A stretch of 64,000 nucleotides of DNA. Source: Bacillus sp. Marseille-Q3570 (GTDB lineage Bacteria > Bacillota > Bacilli > Bacillales > Fictibacillaceae). A program made the position numbers and the translations under genes. Location of the stretch: contig NZ_CAMGYZ010000003.1 in the NCBI RefSeq assembly GCF_946151055.1, positions 372,001-436,000 on the forward strand. The letters run 5' to 3'. The notes beneath the pieces are model-generated. The model was given only the letters and a program-made list of their open reading frames with translations, did not search any database and was not told the DNA's origin. Below, in pieces: positions 8,899-16,213 of this stretch. Within the stretch, counting starts at the first letter, position 1; every line of letters starts with the position of its first letter.

Positions 8899-9036
8899 CG
8901 GATGAGTGCATTGGAAAACTTGATGGTACAACGTCCTTATAAACAGTTGTAAATTGACATTTTTTTGCACATAAAAAGGGAAATTAGGACATTTTGTTGA
9001 AAAAAGAATAAGACCATCAGAAGAGAGTGGCTGAAA

Positions 9037-9969
9037 ATGCAAAAGTTCTATATATTCATCATCAATCCCAAAGCTGGGAACGGCAATGGAGAAAAGGTTT
9101 GGAAAAAAGTAAAGCGGGAATTGCAGAAGCAGAATATTCCCTATCGAAGTTTTTTTACACAAAGAGCTGGCCATGGAAAAGATATCGCTCAACAAATGTC
9201 CCATATTCATCATGAACATTTGAAAGGGATCGTAACAGTTGGGGGAGATGGAACAATGCATGAGGTCATCAACGGGTTGAGCCATTATCCTGAAATACCA
9301 GTTTCTTTCATCTCGGCAGGATCGGGTAACGATTTTGCTAGAGGCTTCAAAATACCAAGAAAGACAATGCAAGCACTTCAACATGTCACTTCAAAAAAAG
9401 CGAGGATCAGACGATATGATTTAGGAGAGTATCGGCTTGGCAATCGGAAACACAAAGCCAACTTGTTTACTAGTTCGATTGGTATCGGTTTTGATGGAGA
9501 AGTTGCAAAGCGGACGAACGAATCGAAATATAAGGGGATTTTGAATAAAGTTGGGCTTGGATCTCTTTCATACATAATCACAGTATTAAAATTGACAATG
9601 AAATACGAACCGTCCCATATGAAAATAAAAGTAGATGGAATAGAACATGATTTCAGGGATGTATGGCTCGTTGCAACGACCAATATCAAGTATTATGGCG
9701 GAGGTATGAAGATATGTCCAGATGCAAGACCGGATGATGGTCTATTGAACATCTGTATCGTCCATAATCTATCCAGGAAAAAGCTTTTCTTTTTATTCGG
9801 TACGGTTTTCCTAGGATTACATACAAAATTAAAAGAAGTCACGTTGCTGAAAGGGAAAGAAATTGATGTCGAATCAAGTGTCCCAGCAACGATGCATGCT
9901 GACGGTGAACTCATCGGTTCAACTCCAATCAAGATCCAAGTCCACCCGAGACGGCTGATGGTTAAGTGA
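9037..9969 (+). CDS. ytlR: diacylglycerol kinase-type lipid kinase YtlR
   Basis: A 310-residue member of the DAGK/YegS lipid kinase family. The N-terminal nucleotide-binding domain has NPKAGNGNG (10-18) and VGGDGTMHEVING (about 68-80), the ATP-site signature. SAGSGNDFARG follows near residue 96. The C-terminal half is the beta-sandwich domain of the family. It probably phosphorylates diacylglycerol or a sphingoid-like lipid at the membrane surface; relatives include DgkB, and the true substrate of YtlR is uncertain. It stands alone after a short gap; no terminator was identified before the repeat at 9999. Confidence 0.88.
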   Translation: MQKFYIFIINPKAGNGNGEKVWKKVKRELQKQNIPYRSFFTQRAGHGKDIAQQMSHIHHEHLKGIVTVGGDGTMHEVINGLSHYPEIPVSFISAGSGNDFARGFKIPRKTMQALQHVTSKKARIRRYDLGEYRLGNRKHKANLFTSSIGIGFDGEVAKRTNESKYKGILNKVGLGSLSYIITVLKLTMKYEPSHMKIKVDGIEHDFRDVWLVATTNIKYYGGGMKICPDARPDDGLLNICIVHNLSRKKLFFLFGTVFLGLHTKLKEVTLLKGKEIDVESSVPATMHADGELIGSTPIKIQVHPRRLMVK

Positions 9970-9998
9970 TTGATAATAGGGTATTGGTTAGAAGGAGG

Positions 9999-10221
9999 TC
10001 ATCAAAACCGTCGTGCCTTGTACTGCTTGTTTCTAAATAGCGACTTTTTGAACGGGGAGTTATAAGGAAATTCAAAAAGTCATCTCTTGATAAACGTCGT
10101 ATTACTTCGTTACTAGGTTTTTCTGGTCCTCACGTATTAAGACCATACGCTTCGGTCCTCAAAACCGTCGTGCCTTATACTACTTGTTTCTAAATAGCGA
10201 CTTTTTGAACGGGGAGTTATA
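9999..10221. repeat. 66-bp direct repeat with inverted core
   Basis: Two copies of a 66-base sequence beginning TCATCAAAACCGTCGTGCC and ending GGGGAGTTATA lie at 9999-10064 and 10156-10221 and differ at only three positions. Between them, TTCAAAAAGTC at about 10070 is the inverse of GACTTTTTGAA within each copy, so the unit can fold on itself. Nothing in it looks coding. Similar segments are, from memory, common between genes in Bacillaceae. Confidence 0.9.
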
Positions 10222-10324
10222 TGTTAAAATATTATATCTGTACAGATTTATCGTATTTAAGTATTTGAAATGGATTGTCTAAGCCGATAATAATGATAGA
10301 ATGATGAAATCGAAGGTGAACGTA

Positions 10325-11113
10325 TTGAAACACATATTAGGAAGCGGCTGGCAGGTCAAGCCTGCGGGTGGTGCAACCGGTGAAGCCTATATCGCACAAT
10401 ATGGGGAAGAGAAGATCTTCTTGAAAAGAAACTCGTCACCATTCCTTGCTGTATTATCGGCAGAGGGGATCGTTCCGAAGCTTTTATGGACAAAGCGGTT
10501 GGAAAATGGGGACGTCATAACTGCTCAGAATTGGTTGAACGGTAGAGAGCTTAAAGCTGCAGAGATGAACCAACAGTTAGTTGCGAAACTGCTTTCCAAA
10601 ATTCATCGTTCACAAGAATTGCTTTCAATGTTACGCAGGATAGGAAAACAACCATTGACGCCTGAAGCTGTATTAGAGGAATTGTTTCATCGAACACAAC
10701 AAAACCACCAATATCGAAAAGAAATAGAACCTTATCTGGATTATCTATCAACTCATATCGATGAAGTCCAAACGGACCAATTTGTTGTTTGTCATGGTGA
10801 TGTAAACCATAATAATTGGCTTATTTCTGATCAGAACAGATTGTTTCTGATTGACTGGGATGGTGCGATGATTGCAGACCCGGCATTGGATCTTGCAATG
10901 CTGCTTTATTGGTATGTTCCTGATGAAGAATGGGATGAATGGCTGCGTTCCTATGGCATTCCATTGACTCGTTCCTTAAAAATCAGAATGCACTGGTATA
11001 TCGTAGCGCAAACGATCGAGTCGATTTACTGGCACTGTGAACGGGGGCAGGGAGAACAAGCGAATTATTGGATGAATTACCTTGTTCAATTGGACAAACA
11101 AATTTATCATTAG
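10325..11113 (+). CDS. ytmP: phosphotransferase family protein YtmP
   Basis: A 262-residue kinase of the aminoglycoside/choline phosphotransferase fold. The catalytic loop is VCHGDVNHNNWL (about 159-170) and the metal-binding LIDWDGAMIADP follows about 20 residues later. The N-terminal GGATGEAY is the glycine-rich nucleotide loop. I place the start at TTG 10325, 5 bases after GAAGGTGA, rather than at ATG 10301 which has no binding site. In B. subtilis ytmP precedes ytzH and trmB as here. Its substrate is unknown; a choline or similar small molecule kinase is possible. It ends at a strong bidirectional terminator. Confidence 0.88.
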   Translation: MKHILGSGWQVKPAGGATGEAYIAQYGEEKIFLKRNSSPFLAVLSAEGIVPKLLWTKRLENGDVITAQNWLNGRELKAAEMNQQLVAKLLSKIHRSQELLSMLRRIGKQPLTPEAVLEELFHRTQQNHQYRKEIEPYLDYLSTHIDEVQTDQFVVCHGDVNHNNWLISDQNRLFLIDWDGAMIADPALDLAMLLYWYVPDEEWDEWLRSYGIPLTRSLKIRMHWYIVAQTIESIYWHCERGQGEQANYWMNYLVQLDKQIYH

Positions 11114-11183
11114 GCTGTTTTCGCAAACTTTGTTGCTCTTGAAAGTCAATGACTCAACAGCAACAATCTTTTTGAAAAGAGCC
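11113..11183. repeat. GCAACAA repeat element, short intact copy
   Basis: A 71-base unit with inverted ends: GGCTGTTTTC at the left and GAAAAGAGCC at the right, with TTTGTTGCTCTT and AGCAACAATCTTTT inside also pairing. Parts of the same element appear at 11764-11830 (right end) and split around 26163-26632. Confidence 0.8.
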
Positions 11184-11202
11184 TATCATTAATATAAATA
11201 TA

Positions 11203-11260
11203 AAAAAAATGGGGCTGTCTAAAAAGTTGTTTGACACTTTTTTAGACAGCCCCATTTTTT
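11203..11260. terminator. strong bidirectional terminator, ytmP / ytzH
   Basis: AATGGGGCTGTCTAAAAA and TTTTTAGACAGCCCCATT are perfect inverted arms with A and T runs outside. It separates the converging genes ytmP and ytzH. Confidence 0.9.
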
Positions 11261-11284
11261 ACAATACAATGATTTAAATTACCC

Positions 11285-11560
11285 CTACATATTATCGATG
11301 ACATTCATCCATTGGTTCAGATCACCATTTGATTGGATGATATGTTGATCAAGTGATGGAGATTGTCCGCTGTATTGACTGTATGTTTGTATTGCTATGA
11401 GGGTCTCTCGAAGCTCAATGGGCGTCTGTGGGTTTTGGAGCAGAGAATTCGTGAGTCTTTCCAACTGTTGACACTCTGAATCGGACCCACATTGATCCAA
11501 CTGGTGGCTCCTTAAAATATCCGCAAGCAATGAGAGTTGATCGTTAACTTGTAACGGCAT
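11285..11560 (-). CDS. ytzH: YtzH-like family protein
   Basis: A 91-residue small soluble protein. It is rich in Gln, Leu and Ser and appears entirely helical, without membrane segments or signal peptide. Size, composition and position between ytmP and trmB match the Bacillaceae-specific YtzH-like family, whose function is unknown. The start ATG follows GAAAGGATG on the minus strand. The orientation is opposite to ytmP; they share the terminator at 11203-11260. Confidence 0.8.
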   Translation of the reverse strand: MPLQVNDQLSLLADILRSHQLDQCGSDSECQQLERLTNSLLQNPQTPIELRETLIAIQTYSQYSGQSPSLDQHIIQSNGDLNQWMNVIDNM

Positions 11561-11623
11561 TGATCACGCATCCTTTCTCGTCATTTTGCACTTAGGATAC
11601 GTCAATCCGGTTTCTTTATCCGA

Positions 11624-11710
11624 TTATTTTTTAGCGCCCCAAATGAAAAGACCGACAATTGCGATGATCAAGACAATTGGTGGAGCCCAGAAAATCAAAA
11701 AGTCTTGCAT
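11624..11710 (-). CDS. 28-residue single-span membrane protein
   Basis: A very short but well-formed gene: ATG at 11710, a strong AAGGTGAGG binding site 6 bases upstream, and 28 codons to a TAA. Residues 1-24 form one hydrophobic span beginning MQDFLIFWAPPIVLII, followed by WGAKK, which would sit as a positively charged anchor on the inside. I do not recognise the family. Reasons to believe it: ideal ribosome binding site, membrane-like composition and no overlap with other genes. It lies just upstream of ytzH on the same strand, about 63 bases apart, so the two may be co-transcribed. Confidence 0.65.
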   Translation of the reverse strand: MQDFLIFWAPPIVLIIAIVGLFIWGAKK

Positions 11711-11763
11711 GAAATCCCTCACCTTTTCATTGTTGATTTTGGAAACCTGGATGGAGTTTACTT

Positions 11764-11830
11764 TAAATCAACTTGCACAAAATGTTTTTTTTAAAATGAC
11801 TCAAAAGCAACATCTTTTAGAAAAGAGCCT
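11764..11830. repeat. GCAACAA repeat element, right-end fragment
   Basis: Starts with TAAATCAACTTGCACAAAA and ends AGAAAAGAGCCT. It matches the right end of the larger copy at about 26561-26632 with only a few differences. The left end of the element is missing here. Confidence 0.75.
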
Positions 11831-11942
11831 TACATTAATTGTACTTGCTCGATATACTATTTTCATCTTTTCCATTAAATTGTTTTAGTATTGTCAATAT
11901 TCCATAGAGAATATGGTTTCATACGTTCATTGGTCATCAAAT

Positions 11943-11986
11943 GAAAAAGACCTTGCCTTGAACCAGGTATAGTGGATCAAGGCAAG
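11943..11986 (-). terminator. hairpin terminator reading leftwards
   Basis: CTTGCCTTGA (11952-11961) pairs perfectly with TCAAGGCAAG (11977-11986). On the minus strand a T-rich run (complement of GAAAAAGA) follows, so it would stop transcripts from the small gene at 12092-12262. Confidence 0.65.
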
Positions 11987-12003
11987 ATCTTCCCTGATTT
12001 ATA

Positions 12004-12087
12004 TTTAAAGAAAGTATAAAATACTTTCTTCAATATAAGTTTAACTGAGGCTACACCTGCACCAAAGGCTTGGCCGAGTTTTCTTAT
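12004..12087. repeat. TTTAAAGAAA element, copy 1
   Basis: About 84 bases with left end TTTAAAGAAAGT and right end GAGTTTTCTTA. It contains the family hairpin AAGAAAGTAT/ATACTTTCTT and the CTTGGC...GTTTTCTT tail. It lies directly beyond the stop of the 56-residue gene; a second copy lies on the other side of that gene. Confidence 0.8.
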
Positions 12088-12091
12088 CATT

Positions 12092-12262
12092 TTAGTACTG
12101 TGAAGCGTACTTGATTTTTACTTTTTGTGCACGGATTGTTTGCTTGTGAGCAATGCGTTCGAATGGATATACTGCTAAGGCATAGCCTGCAAATAATCCA
12201 CTGAACAATGTTAGGACTGTCACTTCTGCTGTCTTCGTCAAGGTCTTTTTAAGAATAGACAT
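12092..12262 (-). CDS. 56-residue small membrane protein
   Basis: ATG at 12262 opens 56 codons ending in TAA at 12092. Residues 1-11 are basic (MSILKKTLTK), residues 13-32 are a hydrophobic span (VTVLTLFSGLFAGYALAVY), and the rest is a basic tail rich in Lys, Arg and Gln that should be cytoplasmic. TAGGAGTGG is about 13 bases before the ATG, rather far for an ideal site. I do not recognise the family. It is flanked on both sides by copies of the 90-bp TTTAAAGAAA element and has a leftward terminator beyond it. Coding is likely but not proven. Confidence 0.6.
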   Translation of the reverse strand: MSILKKTLTKTAEVTVLTLFSGLFAGYALAVYPFERIAHKQTIRAQKVKIKYASQY

Positions 12263-12299
12263 GAATTCGTTAAACCACTCCTATAGTGTTTTTTTCACA

Positions 12300-12389
12300 T
12301 TTAAAGAAAGTATTAGATACTTTCTTCAATATAAGTGCAACTAAAGTTCAGCCTGCGCCAAAGCCTTGGCTTCACCAAGTTTTCTTTAA
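12300..12389. repeat. TTTAAAGAAA element, copy 2 (best preserved)
   Basis: The most complete copy, 90 bases. Ends are TTTAAAGAAAG and TTTTCTTTAA, an imperfect terminal inverted repeat of 9-10 bases. Inside are two hairpins: AAGAAAGTAT with ATACTTTCTT, and CTTGG with CCAAG. The middle reads AATATAAGTGCAACTAAAG then TTCAGCCTGCGCCAAAG. Other copies are at 12004, 26192, 49841, 54257 and 61001. Confidence 0.88.
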
Positions 12390-12407
12390 CAAATACAATC
12401 TTACCTT

Positions 12408-12421
12408 TGAAAGCGTTTACC
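12408..12421 (+). promoter_or_regulatory. cre-like box without an obvious target
   Basis: TGAAAGCGTTTACC matches the CcpA cre consensus TGWAARCGYTWNCW at 13 of 14 positions. A TATAAT lies shortly after it at 12434-12439. It sits about 145 bases upstream of the 56-residue gene (minus strand) and about 415 bases upstream of trmB. Confidence 0.4.
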
Positions 12422-12586
12422 ACCCTAATGGCTATAATTGGTATATGACATGATGTAATGCGATGTCAGTAGTTCGATCGAAATCAGGTCTCACATGTTA
12501 ATAAATACTCCAAAATACTCTGCTATACTCATCCATATACTAAAAGTGTCAGGACATTCGATGTTTAATGCTCTATTGGAAATGTC

Positions 12587-12735
12587 TAGCGAAATTCGCG
12601 ACACTCCTGCGAAAAAAAGCGAGCCATGCCAGACTCAATGGAGGTGTTGTCAGTTCTCCAGTGACCTCCATAACTAGCGGGCTCGCTTCCGTTTTTCGTT
12701 TGCCTGCGGAAAGAGAGTGGATTTCCGTGAAAAAA
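12587..12735. repeat. GCGAAATTCGCGACACTCC element, copy 1
   Basis: Left end AGCGAAATTCGCGACACTCC, right end CTGCGGAAAGAGAGTGGATT. The interior is imperfectly palindromic: AAAAGCGAGCC pairs with GGGCTCGCTT. It lies 100 bases upstream of trmB. Related copies are at 26660, 31382, 53355 and 58935. Confidence 0.75.
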
Positions 12736-12836
12736 TTCAAGTGTAATAAAACAAAATAAATTCAAGCGATGTTCATTTTCGGTTGCCATCATGGTAAAAT
12801 ATCCGAGGACTAAGTAAATAGAAGGGGTTTGAACGA

Positions 12837-13481
12837 ATGCGTCTTAGAAATAAACCATGGGCACAAGATAACATAGATGACAATCCACAAGTTGTCGTGG
12901 CTGATCCGGAAAATCGGAAAGGTAAATGGCATCAAATTTTTGAAAACGACAATCCGATTTGCATTGAGGTGGGGACAGGAAAAGGACAATTCATTACAGA
13001 AATGGCTAAATTGCACCCAAATGCTAATTTTATTGGAATTGAGAGACAGAAAAGCATCATCGTTTCTGGGATTGATAAAATCAATGAATCAGGACCAAAA
13101 AATGTACGCCTGATCAATGTGAATGCGATGCATCTCATCAATTTTTTTGATAAAGAAGAAATTCATCGGGTTTATTTGAATTTTCCAGATCCGTGGCCGA
13201 AAAATCGTCATGAAAAACGCAGGTTGACTCATGAATCCTTTTTGAATGCGTATGAGGAAGTACTGAAACCTGGTGGAGATATCCATTTTAAAACGGATAA
13301 TCAAGGGCTTTTTGAATACTCCCTCCACAGTTTTTCGAAATACGGCTTGATTCTGAACAACGTCAGTCTGGATTTGCACCGAAGTGATTTTAAAGGAAAC
13401 GTGATGACAGAATATGAGGAGAAATTTTCTGCGATAGGCAATCGCATCTATCGTTGTGAAGCTAAGTATCGTATGAATTAA
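12837..13481 (+). CDS. trmB: tRNA (guanine-N7-)-methyltransferase TrmB
   Basis: A 214-residue SAM-dependent methyltransferase that makes 7-methylguanosine at position 46 of tRNA. IEVGTGKGQFI (about 42-52) is the SAM glycine motif. NFPDPWPKNRH (about 119-129) is the TrmB signature, containing the catalytic Asp and the tRNA-binding basic residues. The C-terminal TEYEEKF segment is also conserved. The length equals that of B. subtilis TrmB (YtmQ). The ATG follows AGAAGGGG at a good distance. It is preceded by intergenic repeats, so its promoter must be close to the start or beyond them. Confidence 0.97.
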   Translation: MRLRNKPWAQDNIDDNPQVVVADPENRKGKWHQIFENDNPICIEVGTGKGQFITEMAKLHPNANFIGIERQKSIIVSGIDKINESGPKNVRLINVNAMHLINFFDKEEIHRVYLNFPDPWPKNRHEKRRLTHESFLNAYEEVLKPGGDIHFKTDNQGLFEYSLHSFSKYGLILNNVSLDLHRSDFKGNVMTEYEEKFSAIGNRIYRCEAKYRMN

Positions 13482-13556
13482 GCATTCAAAAATGCGTCTT
13501 CTCGTTTCTTGATATGCTACAATGAATGGTAGATAGAGCAGAAGGAGTGAACAAAC

Positions 13557-14396
13557 ATGGAAACGCTTCAATTTGGAGATGTAACATTACACTGGCTGAA
13601 TGGTGGAGTAACTCATATGGATGGCGGAGCAATGTTTGGTGTTGTTCCGAAGCCGTTATGGAGCAAGAAGTATCCGGTCAACGAAAAAAATCAAATCGAA
13701 CTTCGAACCGATCCGATTTTCTTTCAATATGAAGGGAAGAACATTTTGATCGAATCAGGAATGGGAAACGATAAGCTTACGGATAAGCAGAAGAGAAATT
13801 ATGGTGTGAATGAAGAATCCCATATTGATCGTGAGTTGGCTCACTTTAACCTTACAACGGATGATATCGATTTTGTTTTGATGACGCACATGCATTTCGA
13901 TCATGCATGTGGTTTGACGAAAAAAGCCGGCGACACACTTGTTTCCACGTTTAAAAATGCCAAGATCTACACCTCTCAAACAGAGTGGGAAGAAATGAGA
14001 AAGCCGAATATCCGTTCAAAAAATACATATTGGGAAATGAACTGGAAGGGAATCGAGCACCAGGTGGAAACGTATCAGGAGCGTGTAGAGGTTTTGCCAG
14101 GACTGAATATGATCCATACAGGCGGCCATAGTGATGGTCATTCGATCATTTATTTTGAGCAAGGAGAAGACAAGCTTTTCCACATGGCAGATTTGATGCC
14201 TACCCATGCTCATAAAAATCCTCTTTGGGTCCTTGCGTATGATGATTATCCAATGACCTCAATCGGTCAAAAGCAAGAATGGATCAATAAAGGGATCGCA
14301 GACGATACGTGGTTCACTTTTTATCACGATGCGATTTATCGTGCAGTCAGGTTCGATGAGCAGGGTGAAATCGTTGCAAAAGTATTACGTGATTAA
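13557..14396 (+). CDS. ytnP: metallo-beta-lactamase fold hydrolase YtnP (lactonase-like)
   Basis: A 279-residue MBL-fold hydrolase. The zinc motif HMHFDH (His111, His113, Asp115, His116) is followed by the third histidine in GGHSDGHS and the bridging Asp in MADLMP. B. subtilis YtnP, of nearly the same length, is a quorum-quenching N-acyl-homoserine lactonase; that specificity is an inference here. The ATG follows AGAAGGAGTGA. It lies immediately after trmB with a 75-base gap and no clear terminator, as in B. subtilis. Confidence 0.9.
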   Translation: METLQFGDVTLHWLNGGVTHMDGGAMFGVVPKPLWSKKYPVNEKNQIELRTDPIFFQYEGKNILIESGMGNDKLTDKQKRNYGVNEESHIDRELAHFNLTTDDIDFVLMTHMHFDHACGLTKKAGDTLVSTFKNAKIYTSQTEWEEMRKPNIRSKNTYWEMNWKGIEHQVETYQERVEVLPGLNMIHTGGHSDGHSIIYFEQGEDKLFHMADLMPTHAHKNPLWVLAYDDYPMTSIGQKQEWINKGIADDTWFTFYHDAIYRAVRFDEQGEIVAKVLRD

Positions 14397-14556
14397 TGAT
14401 CATAATTTTGTCACATTTACACGGTTTGTAAGAAAATGGATAGAGAAAACCGTCACATTTTTTGGAGAAACCTGTTACAATTAACATAGATTTTTTGAGT
14501 AATAATAGTGTAATATATTAATTGGCTCATAGACGTTTAGGAGGGGAATGATAGAT

Positions 14557-15102
14557 ATGTTTAAGCAACTCGCAGCCGCTGTGATGGCTTTGACACTTTT
14601 GGTCTCTGGTGGAGCAGGCGTACTTGCTGCTGAAGATGCACCAAAAGGTATGAAAAAAGCTACGGAAAAGCTGTTGAAAGATGAATATTATGATTACAAG
14701 GGTGGTAGTCTTGAACCGCTATCCAATATCACCAAGGTTGAAGTTACTCCTGAGGAAGAGGGAGAACCTATTACTGTTTATGCAGGCCTTGCTGAATTCA
14801 AGACAGTACGTGACAATATCTTCACTTTTGACCGTAAAGAAACAGTCTACTATGATGCAACAAATGATAAGATGTTGAGTGCTACTGAAGTTGGTGCGTT
14901 CCAAAATGACACATTGACAAATTACAAAGAGCAATTCGAACATCTTGGAAAGAAGATGAACTTAGGCTGGGTCATGTCCTTGCATGCGCTCATCCTTTTG
15001 GTACCAGCATACTTGATGTTTGTATGGGGTAACCAGGTATATTCTTCTTCTCGATTCATGGTTGGAAACAATCTATACGGACAAAAGCACACATTCAACT
15101 AA
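14557..15102 (+). CDS. unknown exported protein, signal peptide plus C-terminal membrane helix
   Basis: A 181-residue protein I do not recognise. Residues 1-24 are a signal peptide (MFKQLAAAVMALTLLVSGG, cleavage after VLA). Residues about 25-130 are hydrophilic and rich in Lys, Glu, Asp and Tyr, with a beta-like pattern. Residues about 140-160 form a second hydrophobic helix, and a short tail with SSSRFMVGNN ends the protein. It would be a membrane-tethered extracellular domain. I chose the ATG at 14557 because AGGAGGGG is 10 bases upstream; the ATG at 14548 is too close. It is a single gene with its own terminator. Confidence 0.75.
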   Translation: MFKQLAAAVMALTLLVSGGAGVLAAEDAPKGMKKATEKLLKDEYYDYKGGSLEPLSNITKVEVTPEEEGEPITVYAGLAEFKTVRDNIFTFDRKETVYYDATNDKMLSATEVGAFQNDTLTNYKEQFEHLGKKMNLGWVMSLHALILLVPAYLMFVWGNQVYSSSRFMVGNNLYGQKHTFN

Positions 15103-15109
15103 TGAAAAT

Positions 15110-15142
15110 GGGGCAGACTCACTTTTTTGAGTCGCCCCTTTT
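15110..15142 (+). terminator. terminator after the exported protein
   Basis: GGGGC-GACTCA pairs with TGAGTC-GCCCC (one bulged A), followed by TTTTG. Confidence 0.85.
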
Positions 15143-15170
15143 GATTGAATTCATATATTCGTGTCGTGAA

Positions 15171-15476
15171 TTATATAGTTGTACTAGAGACTTCAAGTAC
15201 AGAACCGGTATCCGCATCTACTGTAAAAATGAAATGTTCTTCACCAGTTGAGGTTGAGCGTGTGAATCCGCCTCTATATACGTCATAGGTTAGACCGTTT
15301 AAAACTGCTGGTTCCTTTGTTGTATAAATCCAGGAACCGCTAACTCTCGCAGGCACTTTCTTTTTGACCTTATCCAGTGCGGCTTCAGGTGTGATCTTAC
15401 GTGAACTTAATTGTTTCGTAAGTAAGGCACCGGCCAAAAAACCGATGCAAGTGCCGATGATGGTAGATGTTTTCAA
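15171..15476 (-). CDS. ytzB: PepSY domain protein YtzB
   Basis: A 101-residue protein with an N-terminal hydrophobic helix (about 5-22, IIGTCIGFLAGALL), then a PepSY domain of about 70 residues: ITPEAALDKVKKKV, a central strand segment, and FTVDADTGSVLEV at the end. PepSY domains are often inhibitors of peptidases outside the membrane. It starts with TTG after AAAGGGG on the minus strand. In B. subtilis ytzB lies between ytnP and ytoP; the position here is equivalent. Function unproven. Confidence 0.85.
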   Translation of the reverse strand: MKTSTIIGTCIGFLAGALLTKQLSSRKITPEAALDKVKKKVPARVSGSWIYTTKEPAVLNGLTYDVYRGGFTRSTSTGEEHFIFTVDADTGSVLEVSSTTI

Positions 15477-15554
15477 AAGAGATACCCCTTTCCAACTGTG
15501 TTGATATCATTTATTCTATAGTATAACAGACTTTATTCACTTAATTATAAAATG

Positions 15555-15603
15555 TTGAGGGTTCGTAATTCCCACCCCTCATTAAACAAAACTAGGGAGC
15601 GTG
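15555..15603 (+). promoter_or_regulatory. preQ1-I riboswitch aptamer
   Basis: P1 is formed by GAGGG (15557-15561) with CCCTC (15576-15580). The loop TTCGTAATTCCCAC and the A-rich tail AAACAAAACTAGGGAG follow the class I preQ1 layout; CCC of the loop (15571-15573) can pair with GGG of the tail (15595-15597) to make the pseudoknot. GGAGCGTG (15596-15603) can instead pair with CACTCTCC (15623-15630) as an antiterminator. Bound preQ1 should favour the terminator and switch queDEC off. The genes downstream make the preQ1 precursor, which supports the call. Confidence 0.88.
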
Positions 15604-15626
15604 AACCATATGAAATTCATCTCACT

Positions 15627-15660
15627 CTCCACTTGTTTTGAAGTGGAGTTTTTTAGTTTT
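15627..15660 (+). terminator. riboswitch-controlled attenuator terminator
   Basis: CTCCACTT (15627-15634) pairs with AAGTGGAG (15641-15648), followed by TTTTTTAGTTTT. Its left arm overlaps the antiterminator partner of the preQ1 aptamer. Confidence 0.88.
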
Positions 15661-15742
15661 AAATCTTTATTTCGCAAAACCTAGATTATAAAAGAAGTGA
15701 CCTTGATCATATTACAACAACACGAAAAGGAGGTCGGATGTT

Positions 15743-16213
15743 ATGGACTTTCAAATTCCGAAGAAAGTGGAACGGATTGACGAAGATATAAAGCGTAATG
15801 AATTGAAATATCACCATAAGCGGGTAGCTGTCACGAAAGAATTCACATTCGATGCCGCACACCACTTGCACTGCTATGAAGGGAAATGTAAGAGCCTTCA
15901 CGGTCATACCTACAAACTGGTCATCACCATAAGCGGATATGTGGACGATATCGGTTTGACCATCGACTTCGGTGAAATCAAGCAAATATTTAAAGAGGAA
16001 ATTGATTCGAAACTGGACCATCGTTATTTGAACGAGGTATTACCGAATATGAACACCACAGCTGAAAACATGATCGTATGGATCTGGGAGCAGCTAGAGA
16101 AGCGTCTCGAAAAACACTATCAAGAACGCGGAACGAGGATCGAGGAGTTGAAACTATATGAAACTCCATCAAGTTATGCAACATTGAAACGAGAGTGGAT
16201 GGAAAATGACTAA
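15743..16213 (+). CDS. queD: 6-carboxytetrahydropterin synthase QueD
   Basis: A 156-residue enzyme of the PTPS fold that converts 7,8-dihydroneopterin triphosphate to 6-carboxytetrahydropterin, the first dedicated step of queuosine synthesis. Zinc and catalytic residues are visible: His41 in DAAHHLHCYEG, catalytic Cys49 in GKCKSLHGH and His53/His55. The N-terminus is about 20 residues longer than in E. coli. It is the first gene of queD-queE-queC, overlapping queE by 8 bases, and lies about 80 bases after the preQ1 attenuator. The start follows AAAAGGAGGTCGG. Confidence 0.95.
   Translation: MDFQIPKKVERIDEDIKRNELKYHHKRVAVTKEFTFDAAHHLHCYEGKCKSLHGHTYKLVITISGYVDDIGLTIDFGEIKQIFKEEIDSKLDHRYLNEVLPNMNTTAENMIVWIWEQLEKRLEKHYQERGTRIEELKLYETPSSYATLKREWMEND

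Noticed and set aside
11586-11888. 100-residue plus-strand frame
   Set aside because: It reads antisense to the better-supported 28-residue gene and then into a repeat fragment; composition is not protein-like.
12495-12792. Overlapping short frames on both strands
   Set aside because: They lie in the GCGAAATTC repeat; no binding sites.
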